Shown: positions 31,890 to 43,083, counted from the first letter of the stretch. The stretch: DNA of 64,000 nucleotides from Meconema thalassinum (GCA_946902985.2 OX336388.2:1505754545-1505818544), one strand, 5' to 3'. Notes: generated by a model from the letters alone, not told the origin. Numbers and translations are program-made.

Positions 31890-32195
31890 TACACTAGGAA
31901 CACCTGTGTGGTATCCAATGACTGCTGACTTTGCAGGATCATCACCCATTGTCTTAATCAACATATGGGGTTTCAAATTACTGCAGCGTCAGTCATAGCA
32001 ACAGCAGTGTGCACTCCCTGCCATGTCAGCAACATGACACCGGAAGGAACACCTGTGTAATATCCAATAACTGCTAACTTTGCATGATCATCATCCATTG
32101 TCTTCATGAACACTTGCGGTTTCAAATTACTGCTGCGTTAGTCATAGCAACAGATCTGCGCGCTCTCTGTCATGTCTGTAATATGACACAGGAAG
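31890..32195 (-). repeat. Two direct repeats upstream of the right promoter
   Basis: Inverted counterpart of 9673-9968. Confidence 0.6.
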
Positions 32196-32439
32196 TAACA
32201 AGTCGGTTTACTGCACGTACCATCTCCTCAGTTTTAACATCTTAAGAACATGTATTATTCTCTTTCAACTACAAGTGACTCGTTAGAACACATCCATCCA
32301 CCAAGTTAGATCCCTTGTATATTCACATGTATTTCGTCACTTTCCTTTCATATCGTTATCACATTATACTAGTGGGGGACTGGTGAACAACGTCAGTTCA
32401 ACACACACAAATGTAGTTAGGCCCTTTGACATAATTTGA

Positions 32440-32625
32440 ATAAATGCATGGGTCAGTCCATAGGGATCAGGCCAAAGGGACCGGTCCAAAGGGATCAGTC
32501 CAAAGGGACTCATCCACAAGGACTCGTCCACAGGGACCTGTCCACAAGGACTCGTCCACAAGGACCCGCCCACAATGACTTGTCAACAATGACCTGTCCA
32601 CAAGGACCCGTTAGGTTGGGTTAGG
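32440..32625 (-). repeat. Subterminal GGGTCC-type minisatellite (right, outer)
   Basis: Inverted counterpart of 9240-9425, ending in 'gttaggttgggttaggtta', which resembles the insect telomere repeat TTAGG. Confidence 0.75.
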
Positions 32626-33031
32626 TTACACTACAGCCACCATCTTTTAAAAAGCCCGCCCTCTTACCAAACCTATGAGTGGACATGTGTAAAAACAAAA
32701 CAAAAACTAGCATGTAAATTCATATTGGCTTTTCACCGAACACATGCACATTATGTAGAACAACGTTTCATTCCATATTAGCATTCAAACTCTCACATGT
32801 TGCAATTGGAAAGAGAGATTCTCTAAAAAATTACAATTTTACCCTCTAGTAGGGGTAGGTTTTACTTTTGGGGTTGAAATATGTTGTCCATTGGAAAGGG
32901 GGTGTTAGCCCGAGTTCAATGACACCTCATTTGTCAAAATCCGATCATGCGTTCGAGAGATATCGGGCTGCCGCCATCTTGTGAGGAGGGTGAGGAGGAG
33001 GAGGCTGTAGAACCATCCAAAACACACTACT

Positions 33032-33037
33032 TCAGAC
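33032..33037. repeat. Right target-site duplication TCAGAC
   Basis: Identical to 8825-8830 and directly adjacent to the CT end of the element. Confidence 0.9.
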
Positions 33038-34225
33038 ATATTATCTCTATAGGCTACACAACCAAGTACACCAATATCGCACAGCCCTTATATAATCAAC
33101 AACAACAAGTAACTTCTGGGTTGATAAAGGTTTAGCTGGTCCGTGTCGCGCACAAGTCACCCCGTGTAATGATCAGGTGAGGCCAGCCTATTGGCCCATG
33201 CCTCAGTGCCGAGTGATTGATGGATCAATACAGGAGGTACGGAATGCTGATGTCACGAACCCTCAAGTGATCAGCAAGTGATATATGACATCACAGCCAC
33301 CCTTCCCGCGTTGCCTGACGTAAAGGACCACGCCTGCAGACAACGGTTTCTAATCAAAACATTATCTACTCTGGCACAAATAATCTCTGTCTGTTTTTCA
33401 TATTTCCTCAAAACCACCTCAAAAGTTTGATCCTCTGAGTACACTGCGTCAACTTATAAAACAGTTGATGATTGATCTTGTTGTTTCCTTTAGAGGCTTT
33501 GAGACATCCTGGTAATGTAGCACTATGTAGATGGGTGTGTGTAAAATTTGTCTGAAAACCTTTGTCACAGTGATGTCTGAACTAGTGTTTGCATTTTGAA
33601 TGAAGGTAGCATTTGGGTAGGAAGCGGCCGTGGCCTTAGGTTAGGTACCATTCTAGAATTTGCCTGGAGTAAATTGTCGTCCCTTCAGATGTATTGTTTA
33701 GTGGTCAGCATAAGTATAAGTAGGTTTATAATTAAGTACTTATCTTCTCAGTGTTGTAAATAATGTTATTTGGTTTACGTCCTTTTATTTACTGTGGCTT
33801 TTAAAGAAGCCGGGATGCCAGGAATTTGCCCCGGAGGGGATCTTTAACATGCCAGTTAATCTACTGACACGGCTCCATCGCATTTTCGCACCCTCAAATG
33901 CCAGCTGACTGCGCAACCTTGGGCACAGTAGGAGAAAACTCTCAATGTTGTACCGAAGTCTCTAAAGACAGGTACGGTATTAAAGCTTCTCATCCGTTCA
34001 GTGACATATATGCTAAAATCTCACAATCTGAACACGTGCTCAACAGTTTGAAAGCTTTTAAGCCTTCCATCATATAACAGAATTACATCAACTTGGCACT
34101 AAAATGACGTTCCGCATTTTCTACCACTAGCAGTGTATACTGGGAAGATGGAAATAATATTTCGAAACATTGAGTAACTGGAAACTTATCTGGCAATGTG
34201 ATGGATTTTGAGATTATAAAGGAGG
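33038..34225. other. No gene; SINE-like fragment near 33760-33940
   Basis: No coding sequence supported. The block at 33760-33940 ('aacatgccagttaatctactgacacggctcc', 'caaatgccagctgactg') matches 51660-51890 and looks like a third dispersed SINE-like family. The segment near 33535-33560 resembles the family A SINE tail. Confidence 0.45.
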
Positions 34226-34229
34226 AAAA

Positions 34230-34830
34230 TGAGGGCAGAAACAGAATCATGGTTGAGGATGTAGAAAGGGTGGTAAATAATCTACAATGTCACAAAGCAG
34301 CAGCAGTAGATGGAATTTTGCCAGAAATATCATAGGGATGAAACCGTTGCATAGGAAATCGAATTGGCTTAGGATTTAGGAAAGTAACCCTCTGACTGAG
34401 CAAATCGCCCCAATTTATAAGCTAGGTAACAGGTATGATTGCAAACCATATATGGATATTTCATTGATTAGTGTCCCAGGCAAAATGTATTCAGGCATTG
34501 TAGATTTCGATCATTGGCCGAGAGTTGGATAGATGAAAACCAGTGTGGTATCGCGGATTTGAGGCTCAATTCTTCAGTATGCACCAAGTCATTGAGAAAT
34601 GCTACGAGAGGAATCGGCATATGTTTGTGTTTTATAGACCTACAAATCGCATTCAATAGGGTACTAATGGAGAAGATGCTAAGCATCCTGAGGCATTATG
34701 GTATCGATGAAAGGCTGCACAGGAAATCAAAAGTATTTATGTTGACAATTAGGCTGCAGTGAGAGTTGACGGTAGGATGAGTTCTTGGTTCAAAGTTGAT
34801 AGAGAAGTAGGACATGGCTGATAAATTCCA
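34230..34830 (+). pseudogene. LINE reverse-transcriptase core relic
   Basis: A readable RT core: YKLGNRYDC near 34420, ENQCGI near 34538, CLCFIDLQIAFNRV near 34625 (the palm motif A region) and YGIDERLHRKS near 34700, with several stops and frameshifts. It ends at GRMSSWFKVDREV near 34800. The C-terminal part of probably the same element is found after the Tc1 copy at 36590-37170. Confidence 0.7.
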
Positions 34831-35209
34831 CAACTTCTGTTAATTGTATACCTGTATCATTGTGTTGTGCATGTAAAGTTATGAAGCTAGTGGATTCAAG
34901 TGCAATTGTTTTCTAAATTACTATAATGTGTTGTTCTAATTGTATACACGTGCTTAATACTCATAAGTAATTAAGAAATCCTTGTAAAAAAACTTATATA
35001 CCGAGATTCAAACTGTGAATCGCAATATAAACACCAACTAAACAACCAACACGTATTTGTAGTTAAATGAAATTTGGATATAAATTTAAACTTCAACCCA
35101 GTGACCGTTATGATGGTGACCCCGTAATCCTAAAATTGTCCAATTATAATAGTGATCATAACTAATACATGTAATTTTTTCTAGGAGTGGTATTTGCTTA
35201 GTATTCATA

Positions 35210-36560
35210 TACACTGCTCACAAAAAGATAACGCATCAAAATTTGGCCGTCTGTAATACTTTGTGTGCCTTCGTTTTGCTGACGTAGATTATACAGAACC
35301 TAAACATGTTCCTTTATTTGTACAGAAACAAAAAATGAACAAAAATACCCACGCGGTTACGCTTGATTGTCCCATACAGACACAGTGGTACAAAACCAAA
35401 AGTCACGGCAACTGAAAGCAAACTGAAACTTTCACTTAACTCTTTTCAGTACTCTGTGTTCCCACCTTTGGCTCGTATCACAGCAGCACACAGGTGTGAC
35501 ATGCTTCTGATAAGCCTCCGGATGGCATCCTGAGGGATGACTCCTCACTCTTCCAATAATACTGCTGTCAGCTCCTGGGGTGTGCGGGGTTACTGTGGGC
35601 GATTTTAGATACGCCTACCAAGTTGATCCAGCAGTTACTCGATACAATTGAGGTCGGGGCTACTTGCGGGCCAGTCCATTACTGGAAGACCAGCAGATGC
35701 AAAGAAGTCCCTGGTCGGTCTAGCAGAATGTGCAGTGACTCCATCATGCAGTAATGTGAAATGTTGCCCAATGTTGTCTGCGATGGGCATTACATGGTTC
35801 TCCATAACCTCCACAATGTAGCGCACAGCTGTCAATCGCCCCTGAATGACTACGAGGTCATATTTATGGTTCACAGAAAGTCCTCCCCAAACTATCACTG
35901 ATACGCCACTGTCAGTGACTGTTTCCTCAACGTTGCAAGGCAAATTTAGTTCTCCTTGACGTTGCCAGACTCGATTACGACTATCTGACCCACAAAGCTG
36001 AAATCTGGTTTCATCGGCAAAGAATACTGGCGTCCAGTGTCGGAGCTGCCAGTTGGCATGCTGTTGTGCAAACTGCAGACGGCATCTTCGGTGATGTGGG
36101 GTCAACCCGGGCACTTTAAGTGGTCTCCAGGTATTGAGCTGACCTTCCCTTAATCTATTGCGGACTGTCTGTGTACTGACGACAGTCCCATTTGCATTAA
36201 TTAGCTCACTTCGTAGGTTCCTGGCTGTACTGCGGCGATTTCGAAGGACTTGTAAACGAAGAAATTGGTCCTCAGCTGGCGTTGTTTTCTGTTTTCTCTC
36301 TGAAGCCTGTCTGCGTTTGACAGTGTGTAGTTCATGATATCGCTGCCACCACCTGCAGATGACTGATACCTGGCATACATTGCACCCCACCTAGTCATTG
36401 GGCAAATTCGTGTAGACCGACTGAAGAGTTACAACTCACAGTCTGTATCATATTTTGCTGAAGGGCATAAACTGGCTGGGTGGGATTCAGTTGGGTGATA
36501 CCAGGTAAGGGGTCTGACCAATACTGATAACCTGATAGCTTGCAAGCTTCCGACAGAATT
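35210..36560 (-). mobile_element. Tc1-like DNA transposon, decayed
   Basis: A terminal-repeat-like block (CACTGCTCACAAAAAGATAACGCATC near 35214) and a Tc1 transposase on the minus strand define the element. I could not find a matching inverted terminus on the right, so the right boundary is approximate. It lies between two parts of a LINE relic and probably inserted into it. Confidence 0.6.
35635..36390 (-). pseudogene. Tc1-family DD34E transposase, truncated
   Basis: A 251-codon open segment includes a helix-turn-helix N-terminal part, the first catalytic Asp in FADETRF, the second in LLHDGVTAHSA and the Glu in SPDLNCIE, with 34 residues between second Asp and Glu (DD34E, Tc1). The usual QDNA at the second Asp is changed to HDGV. 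A TAA directly after the Glu ends the frame; downstream residues (LLDQLGRRI) are still readable with more stops. No complete N-terminus. Confidence 0.85.
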
Positions 36561-36589
36561 TGTCAATGCAAACATGTTAGAACTGAACA

Positions 36590-37170
36590 AATATATAGAG
36601 GATACGGTATGAAATGGTTTGAACGCATGGTGACGTCGGTAGGAAAGAAACGCAAAAAATAGAATCTCTGGTAAGAGGAACTAAATTTTTGTAACAAAAG
36701 AGATGGATTAAAGGTGTAGAAGAGCCAACGCAGTGTGTTCTCAGTTGCGATTTACAGTATTCTGCAAGAAAGGTTAGGGTTCCTGTGAAACCATCTCTAC
36801 ATCGTTGCATTTAGACCGACCTTGCAGTATGGAAGTAAGAGCTAGGTGAATTCATAATATAGCATACATAGCTGCAGGTAACTGAAATGAGGGTAGAACG
36901 ATGATTGCTGGGATAAATGCGAGTAGATGGAAGGAATGGCAGGTGGGTAATCTTATTTAAGAGGTAAAAGCTAAGGTAGAAATAAACACGTTAGATGGGG
37001 CTGTGGGAAATAGTCAACTCAGCGGATGGGGTCATGCGATGAGAATGAGGGAGGCGAGATTACCTAAGATGTTAATGAACTCAGATATAGAGCGTAAGAG
37101 AGGCAGAGATAGAACTAGAAGTCATAGGTTGGATTCAGTCTTAAATGATTGCAAGTTGAGGGGCATATAA
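36590..37170 (+). pseudogene. LINE reverse-transcriptase C-terminal relic
   Basis: Collinear with the relic at 7620-8210: 'ttctcagttgcgatttacagtattctg', 'catttagaccgaccttgcagtatgg' and 'gaagtaagagcta', then an ORF tail with GWGHAM-like sequence near 37030. Many frameshifts. It probably continues 34230-34830 after an internal deletion and the Tc1 insertion. Confidence 0.6.
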
Positions 37171-37199
37171 ACTGGGAAGGTCGAAGTGCCAATTGCTAA

Positions 37200-39250
37200 T
37201 GTGGGATCACGGTAGCGACTCGTTTGCAAACAGAGGCTCGCAGACTAGACTGGACGGTGAGAGAAAAAGTCTTAGATGGACGAATGTATGTAATGTTACG
37301 TAATGTTATGGAAATGGGTGTAGCCTATAATAATAAGAGAATATCATCTTATTATCATTATCATATACAAAAGTGTATGTTTCACAAAACTCGGAGTGAG
37401 AGGTGTAGTTTGTACCAAAACCTTACAAATCGTCTCAATAGTACAGGACGAAACTTACATTAATTAATAAGTCAACGGAAATATATTTATTTGTTTGCAA
37501 AGTGCGTTTAAAGAAATAAACAAGATGACAGCCCCTGCCAGAAGTATGTTGCGTCCATACCGCATAACATTAAAGCCGGACAATTAATAGTAATAATAAT
37601 AATAATAATTTTAATCGTGTGTTAGGTTATGTCATTTTGTTCATTTTATGTTATTTGAAAGTTGTAACAAAACCTGTTACCTAATGACCACAAAGTGACC
37701 CCCTTCAAGCCATATAATAATGACTAACGAATGAGTGAATGAGTGAATCATCGCTATCTCTCCTCCCAATCACATCACCGCTTAAGGAGCCTTTGCTAGT
37801 TGGATGCTCGATTAAGTTCTAAAGCAAAGCTCAGTATTGTAGGTCGAAGACTTCATTTGTCGCGCGCTTTCTTTTCGCCACGTCTTCTCTTTGTCAGCTT
37901 CTGGCTTATGAAACTTGTTTCCACATCGAGCGGTGCCTTGGTGTGGAAGCTTATATACAGCATCACAACTACAATATCCGAACATCTGCGATCTTACACG
38001 TTTACACGAAATTGTTTTCAGACCATAGGAAACTCAGCCAACGGAAAATGATGTCACGAGAACATTCGAGAAACCCATTGTGGTGAAATGTCACCACCTT
38101 ATGGGTGACGAGCTGCTAAAGTACTTACGTACATCTTCTTGTTGGCAGAATGAGAGAGAAAAGGGAGATGGATCTATTTTCTGGGCTAAAGTTAACGCCA
38201 CTTGACATCACATGCTGTTTTAATACATACACTAGTGAGAACTGTAATAGACTATAACCCATGCAAATAAAATCCTAGCAACAGTCTGTTAGTCATGCAT
38301 GAAATAAAATAAAGTATAATATAACCAATGGCATTAATTTAAATTAAAATATAATTAAATTCAACAAAATTAAATATAATAACATTAAATGTAATAACAA
38401 ATTAAAACAAAGTAGAGTAATGTAAATTGAACACAATTAATAAAAGTAACATAATTTTTTCTCGCGACTTACTAACCCGAGCGCTGTGAATCTTGGCACG
38501 GTATATCTTCATACAAGCCTTTATATATTGACGTATAATTTTATGTAATTTTTCGAGAAATAAAAAATGACGGCTCTGAAAAATTTTGTAACTTCGTTGT
38601 TATTTGTCGTGTTTTAATCAAGCAATAGAAATGTAGGTTGGTACAATGAACTATCATTAGAATATGTATCTGCTGTCATATAATGCTATAGCCCAAATAT
38701 AAAACATTCCAACATGTCGTCCATACAATATATTTCACCGATTCACAATGTCTCTGAAACTATTTAAGCATTTTTATTGTGTCCGAGAACTATTAACTAA
38801 GTACATATATGTGGCTTTCAAAATCCTGAGAAACACAAGAATAACATGGTGGCCAAGTGATTTTCAAATATTTCAAATGATTTTTCTGACGTACTAATCA
38901 CCCGAGAGCAATGATGCTAAGAACAGTGAATTTATATTCAGAACTTAGTATATAAACATTCCATATTCAAATGTTTTCAAAAATTCACGATGGCATCAGT
39001 TCGAAATTGTAAAACCTTTTTGAAGAGAAGATTCGTATGATAGGCTATTATAATAATCATAATATAATGGTATTAAATTATGTAGCTTACTTTTCATAAA
39101 TAATTGAAGCCATGCATTTGACATTCCTTAAATTAAACTCCACTCGCTCGTTACACAATAGGCCATCTCGCAGCAGAAGTCTTAATTACTGTTACTGAAC
39201 GTTACCACAGCACATAATTTCTCAATGTAATGTTGTTTGTGGAAACATAG
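37200..39250. other. No gene; AT-rich, with two degenerate units of about 425 bp
   Basis: I see no supported gene. An (AAT)n run lies at about 37593-37612 and a long AT-rich stretch at 38320-38460. The phrases 'ctcgcgacttactaacccgagcgctgtgaat' (38460) and 'tctgacgtactaatcacccgagagcaatgat' (38885) start two diverged tandem units. A segment near 39070-39160 recurs near 47290-47370 (about 'cttacttttcataaat' to 'ttaaattaaactcc'). Confidence 0.4.
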
Positions 39251-39259
39251 GTCGTGTAC

Positions 39260-42200
39260 CAAAAGATATTTAGTGTGTTGTTTGAGTCTTCAGTCTTTTG
39301 ACTGGTTTGATGCAGCTCTCCATGCCTCCCTGTCCTGAGCTAATCGTTTCATCTCTACATAGCTCCGACACCCTACATCGGAGGCAATCTGTTTAACATA
39401 TTCTAACCTTGGTCTACCCCTACAGTTTTTGTCCTCGACCCTTCCTTCCATAACTAAGCTTGCTATTCCTGGGTGTCTTAGTATGTGTCCTACCAACCTA
39501 TCTCTTCTCTTCATTAGCAGTCGCCAGAAACATCTCTCCTCTCCCACTCGTCTTAATACCTCTTTGTTTGTAACCCTATCTACCCATCTGATCTTCATCA
39601 TTCTCCTGTAACACCACATTTCAAATGCTTCAATTCTCCTCTTTTCTGCTGCACCAATAGTCCAAGTTTCACTTCCATAGAGCGCCACGCTCCAGACAAA
39701 GGCTTTCAAAAATGACTTCCTAATACCTAAATCTATATTCGATGTCAGCAGATTCCTTTTTTGTAGAAATGCTTTCTTTGCCTGAGCCAACCTACTTTTA
39801 ATATCCTCTTTGCTTCGTCCATCACTGGTTATTCTGCTTCCTAAGTAACAGAAGTCTCCTACTTCCTTCAGCTTTTCACCTGCCAATTTGATCTCCATAG
39901 AGGTTTCTGATTTATTTCGGCTGCATTCCAGTATTTTTGTTTTACATTTATTTATTTTCATCATGAATTCTTTCCGTAAGACGGAGTCCATACCATTCAA
40001 AAACTCATTCAAATCCTCAGGCTTGTCGGCCAAGATGACTATGTCATCAGCAAATCTCAGAGTTGAAATTATTTCTCCTTGAATCTTCACTCCCACTTTA
40101 AATTTTTCTCTAATTTCCTTCATTGCTTGTTCAATGTAAACATTGAAAAGTATGGATGATAAGTTGCAGCCTTGCCTTACACCTTTCTGAATACCAGCTT
40201 CTCTCTCATGTCCTTCAACTCGAATGACTGCTGTCTGGTTTCTGTACAGTTTGTATATCACCCTCCTATCCCTGTACTTTATTCCAATTGATTTCAAAAT
40301 GTCAAACAATTTAGTCCAATCAACGTTATCAAAAGCCTTTTCTAAGTCTACAAATGCCATGAACGTTCTCTTATCTTTCCTTATTCTACCTTCTAAAATC
40401 AGCCTAAGACTTAGTACAGCTTCCCTTGTTCCTACATTTCTCCTGAAACCAAACTGGTCTTCACCCAACTCCGTTTCTATCTGGCTTTCAATCCTCTTGT
40501 AAATTATTCTAGACAGGATCTTTGAAGCATGAGTAATCAAGCTGATTGTACGGTAATCTTCACATCTGTCAGCTCCCACTTTCTTTGGTATAGGGATGAT
40601 TACATTCTTCTTGAAATCAGGGGGTACCTCACCTGTCTCATAAATCCTATACACCAAGTGAAATAACCTGATCAGACCTTCATCTCCTATGCAGCGTAGC
40701 AACTCAATCGGTTTATCATCTATGCCTGGTGCTTTGTTCCTGCTTAAGTCTTCCAAAGCTCTATCAAATTCTGATCTCAATATTAAATCTCCTTTCGCAT
40801 CCTCATCAATTTCCTCCTCCCTTTCCATTACATGATTCTCAATCTCCTTTCCCTTATACAAACTCTCTATGTAAGCTTTCCATGTCTCAACCTTTTCTTC
40901 CCTATCTGTTAGAGGCTTTCCATTTGTGTCCTTAATATTACAGCACTTAGTCTTCTTTTCCCCAAAAGTATTCTTAATCCTTCGATAAGCTGTGTCTACT
41001 TTTCCTAATTTCAGACAATTTTCTATACCTGCACATTTCTCTTTCAACCATTCTTCTTTCGCTTCCTTGCACTTCTTGTTAACCTCATTTCTCAGACGTC
41101 TGTATTCTGCTTTCCCCTTTTCATCTCTTAGATTCTTGTGTTTCCGCCTTTCATCCATCAATTCTAGTATATCCTGAGTGATCCACGGTTTTCTACCTAT
41201 TCTTTCTTTCCTACCAATGTTTTCTTCTGCGGATTTTGTTATTTCATTCTTCAAAAGTGCCCATTCATCTGCAATTGAAGTTTGTTTAGGGTTTTTCATT
41301 AGTCCTTCCTTTATACTCTTCTTGAATCTTTCGTTTACATCCTTCTCTTTCAGTCTGTCTATTGCCCACCTTTTTGGCTTTTGACTTTTCTTCAGTTTCT
41401 TCAACTTTAATCTGCATTTCATTACAACCAGATTGTGATCAGAGTTTATGTCAGCACCAGGATATGTTTTACAATCCAAAATCTGGTTTCGAAACCTCTG
41501 CTTGACCATAATGAAGTCGATTTGGTAACGCCCTGTATCTCCTGGTCTCATCCATGTGTATATTCTTCTATTGTGGTTATTGAATAAGGTGTTAGCTATG
41601 ACCAATTCATGCTCGGTGCAGAATTCTACCAGCCTGCTTCCTCGATCATTCCTTTCACCTAATCCAAAATCTCCTACTATCTTCCCTTCTTTCCCTTTTC
41701 CTACCACAGCATTCCAATCTCCCATTACTATAACATTTTCATCACCCTTGATATACCTCAGAATTTCGTCTATTTCTTCGTAGACCTTTTCAACATCCTC
41801 ATCATCAGCTTGACTGGTAGGCATATAGACTTGTACCACTGTAGTGCAGGTAGGTTTTGTATTGATTTTTGCTACAATAATCCGTTCACTATATTGCTCA
41901 TAATATTCCACCCGCTGTCCAAGTTTCCTACTCAATATGAGGCCAACCCCTGCTTGGCCATTGTTTGATTTAGTGCTAATGACCCTATAGTCTCCTGACC
42001 AAAAGTCCTGTTCTTCCTGCCAGCGCATTTCACTAATCCCAACCAAATCCAACCTCAACCTATCCATTTCCCTTTCTAAGTTTTCTATCCTTCCACTTCC
42101 TAGCAGACTTCTAATATTCCACGCTCCGATCCGTAGAATGTCAGATTTCCTCTTTGTCACTTCTGTGATGTTAACCCCCTCTCGAGTAGTCCCCACCCGG

Positions 42201-42360
42201 AGATCCGAACGGGGGACTAGTTTACCTCCGGATTGAAATTTTACAAGGGAGGAGGCCATCATCACATGTAATTATGCATAGAGAGGTGCATATCCTCGGG
42301 AATAGCATACGGCTGTAGTTTCCCGTTGCTTTCAGCCGTGCAGCAGGACGCAGTGTAGCC
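39260..42360 (-). mobile_element. Full-length RTE-type LINE
   Basis: The ORF is flanked on the 3' side by a short tail (minus strand 'catcaaaccagtcaaaagactgaagactc', about 39300-39270) and on the 5' side by about 90 bp of leader (42266-42360) with 'gggaaactacagccgta'. No long poly(A) is seen and boundaries are approximate. One ORF with endonuclease plus RT fits RTE/BovB-like architecture. Confidence 0.75.
39290..42265 (-). CDS. LINE ORF: AP-like endonuclease plus reverse transcriptase (intact)
   Basis: An uninterrupted 991-codon frame from ATG 42265. The N-terminal endonuclease/exonuclease/phosphatase domain shows GAWNIRSL (about residue 48), EMRWQEE (the catalytic Glu region, about 80), VYMPTS, GDWNAVVG (about 182) and SDHNLVV (about 275). 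It nicks target DNA. The reverse transcriptase follows with EDYRTISLI, EDQFGFR, FVDLEKAFDNV, VRQGCNLSS and the catalytic FADDIVILA (about residue 710). A C-terminal region contains YGSETWTIG, VGHILRHPG and RGRPRLEYV. All catalytic motifs I can check are present, so the copy could be active. It differs from the LINE at 20658-23077. Confidence 0.92.
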   Translation of the reverse strand: MMMASSLVKFQSGGKLVPRSDLRVGTTREGVNITEVTKRKSDILRIGAWNIRSLLGSGRIENLEREMDRLRLDLVGISEMRWQEEQDFWSGDYRVISTKSNNGQAGVGLILSRKLGQRVEYYEQYSERIIVAKINTKPTCTTVVQVYMPTSQADDEDVEKVYEEIDEILRYIKGDENVIVMGDWNAVVGKGKEGKIVGDFGLGERNDRGSRLVEFCTEHELVIANTLFNNHNRRIYTWMRPGDTGRYQIDFIMVKQRFRNQILDCKTYPGADINSDHNLVVMKCRLKLKKLKKSQKPKRWAIDRLKEKDVNERFKKSIKEGLMKNPKQTSIADEWALLKNEITKSAEENIGRKERIGRKPWITQDILELMDERRKHKNLRDEKGKAEYRRLRNEVNKKCKEAKEEWLKEKCAGIENCLKLGKVDTAYRRIKNTFGEKKTKCCNIKDTNGKPLTDREEKVETWKAYIESLYKGKEIENHVMEREEEIDEDAKGDLILRSEFDRALEDLSRNKAPGIDDKPIELLRCIGDEGLIRLFHLVYRIYETGEVPPDFKKNVIIPIPKKVGADRCEDYRTISLITHASKILSRIIYKRIESQIETELGEDQFGFRRNVGTREAVLSLRLILEGRIRKDKRTFMAFVDLEKAFDNVDWTKLFDILKSIGIKYRDRRVIYKLYRNQTAVIRVEGHEREAGIQKGVRQGCNLSSILFNVYIEQAMKEIREKFKVGVKIQGEIISTLRFADDIVILADKPEDLNEFLNGMDSVLRKEFMMKINKCKTKILECSRNKSETSMEIKLAGEKLKEVGDFCYLGSRITSDGRSKEDIKSRLAQAKKAFLQKRNLLTSNIDLGIRKSFLKAFVWSVALYGSETWTIGAAEKRRIEAFEMWCYRRMMKIRWVDRVTNKEVLRRVGEERCFWRLLMKRRDRLVGHILRHPGIASLVMEGRVEDKNCRGRPRLEYVKQIASDVGCRSYVEMKRLAQDREAWRAASNQSKD

Positions 42361-42770
42361 ATTATTGGCTTATATTATCAATATCTTAACCGTCTATAAG
42401 ACTAGTAAAGAATTGATTTATTCTGAAAGGCTGCTACTCCCTTTCAGAATAAGTAAAGAGCAATTCTACTAACAAAAATACTAATCTTCTACCGTACTGA
42501 CAATTAAATACCAAAACTCTACTAAAAAAAACTTAAGTTCCACCAACAACAAATACTACCACTAAAACAGTCTGTCAACAGGCACACTCACATGCACCCT
42601 CACACATCACAGTCTACTGAAACAATGAACTATAACTAATAAACAATGCAACTGCTACCAGACACACTCACACACCCCAGTCTAATAGAACAATGACATA
42701 TATCTAATAGACAAACTAACTACCTACTTACAACTAAAACTAACTACATACTTACTGTACTTTTATTTGA
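42361..42770. other. No gene; low-complexity
   Basis: Non-coding sequence with 'actcacacaccc'-type repeats (42580-42680). A short inverted pair 'ctgaaagg...cctttcag' lies near 42424-42455. Nothing else recognised. Confidence 0.4.
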
Positions 42771-42774
42771 ATTG

Positions 42775-43010
42775 ACAATATTTACAAAATGCAATTTAGA
42801 TAGAAAATACTTACAAAATGTAATTTAGATTCAAAATTGTCACAAAATGCAATTTAAGGGGGACGTATGCAAAATTGCACTAAGTGAGAAATGGTTTCAT
42901 CTTTACAAAATGCAATTGAGGTTGAAAACAATCGCAAGATGTAATTTAGATCGAAAAAACTTACAAAATGCAACGTAGATCAAAAATGCCCTAAAAAAAT
43001 TGCTAAAAGG
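42775..43010. repeat. Degenerate tandem repeat, about 30-37 bp
   Basis: The phrase 'acaaaatgcaatttagat' recurs with variants about seven times (42786, 42815, 42850, 42895 and onwards). Confidence 0.75.
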
Positions 43011-43083
43011 GAATTTAGATACACGGTGAACCAAGTAACAAAAACAGTGCGGGAATTTTAAAGAGAAAAGGATATATAAGGAA

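Larger units (their letters stand above)
8831..33031. mobile_element. Giant palindromic transposon carrying a family B DNA polymerase gene in each arm
   Basis: The ends are AGTAGTGTGTTTTGG and its exact complement, with a 6-bp TSD (TCAGAC) on both sides. The inverted arms run 8831-24922 and 24966-33031, separated by about 43 bp. Subtracting later insertions (Helitron 11042-14668, hairpin-ended element 19114-23688, SINE 27569-27896) leaves two arms of about 7.8 kb, each with promoter, spliced leader, polymerase gene and a possible second gene. The 6-bp TSD, AG ends and protein-primed-type polymerase resemble Polinton/Maverick. The arms span the whole element, however, and no integrase, capsid, packaging ATPase or protease ORF is visible. 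Different insertions and sequence differences in the two arms argue against an assembly duplication. Confidence 0.9.
24966..33031 (-). repeat. Right arm of the palindromic element
   Basis: This is the inverted counterpart of the left arm with the same order of elements. Amino-acid differences between the two polymerase copies are few (I counted roughly twenty replacements over about 1300 positions), so the arms are young or were homogenised recently. The arm lacks the Helitron and the hairpin-ended element, giving clean empty sites. It carries its own SINE and several small indels. Confidence 0.9.

Noticed and set aside
8831..33031. Assembly artefact explanation for the inverted duplication
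   Set aside because: The arms carry different insertions with proper target duplications or empty sites and scattered base differences, so they are independent sequences. Long-read confirmation of the centre would still be useful.
8831..33031. Calling the element a standard Polinton/Maverick
   Set aside because: TSD length and AG ends fit, but no integrase, ATPase, protease or capsid is seen and the inverted repeats span the whole element.
40729..41783. Several 60-75-codon plus-strand ORFs rich in Ser/Phe/Leu
   Set aside because: They are antisense shadows of the intact LINE ORF on the minus strand.
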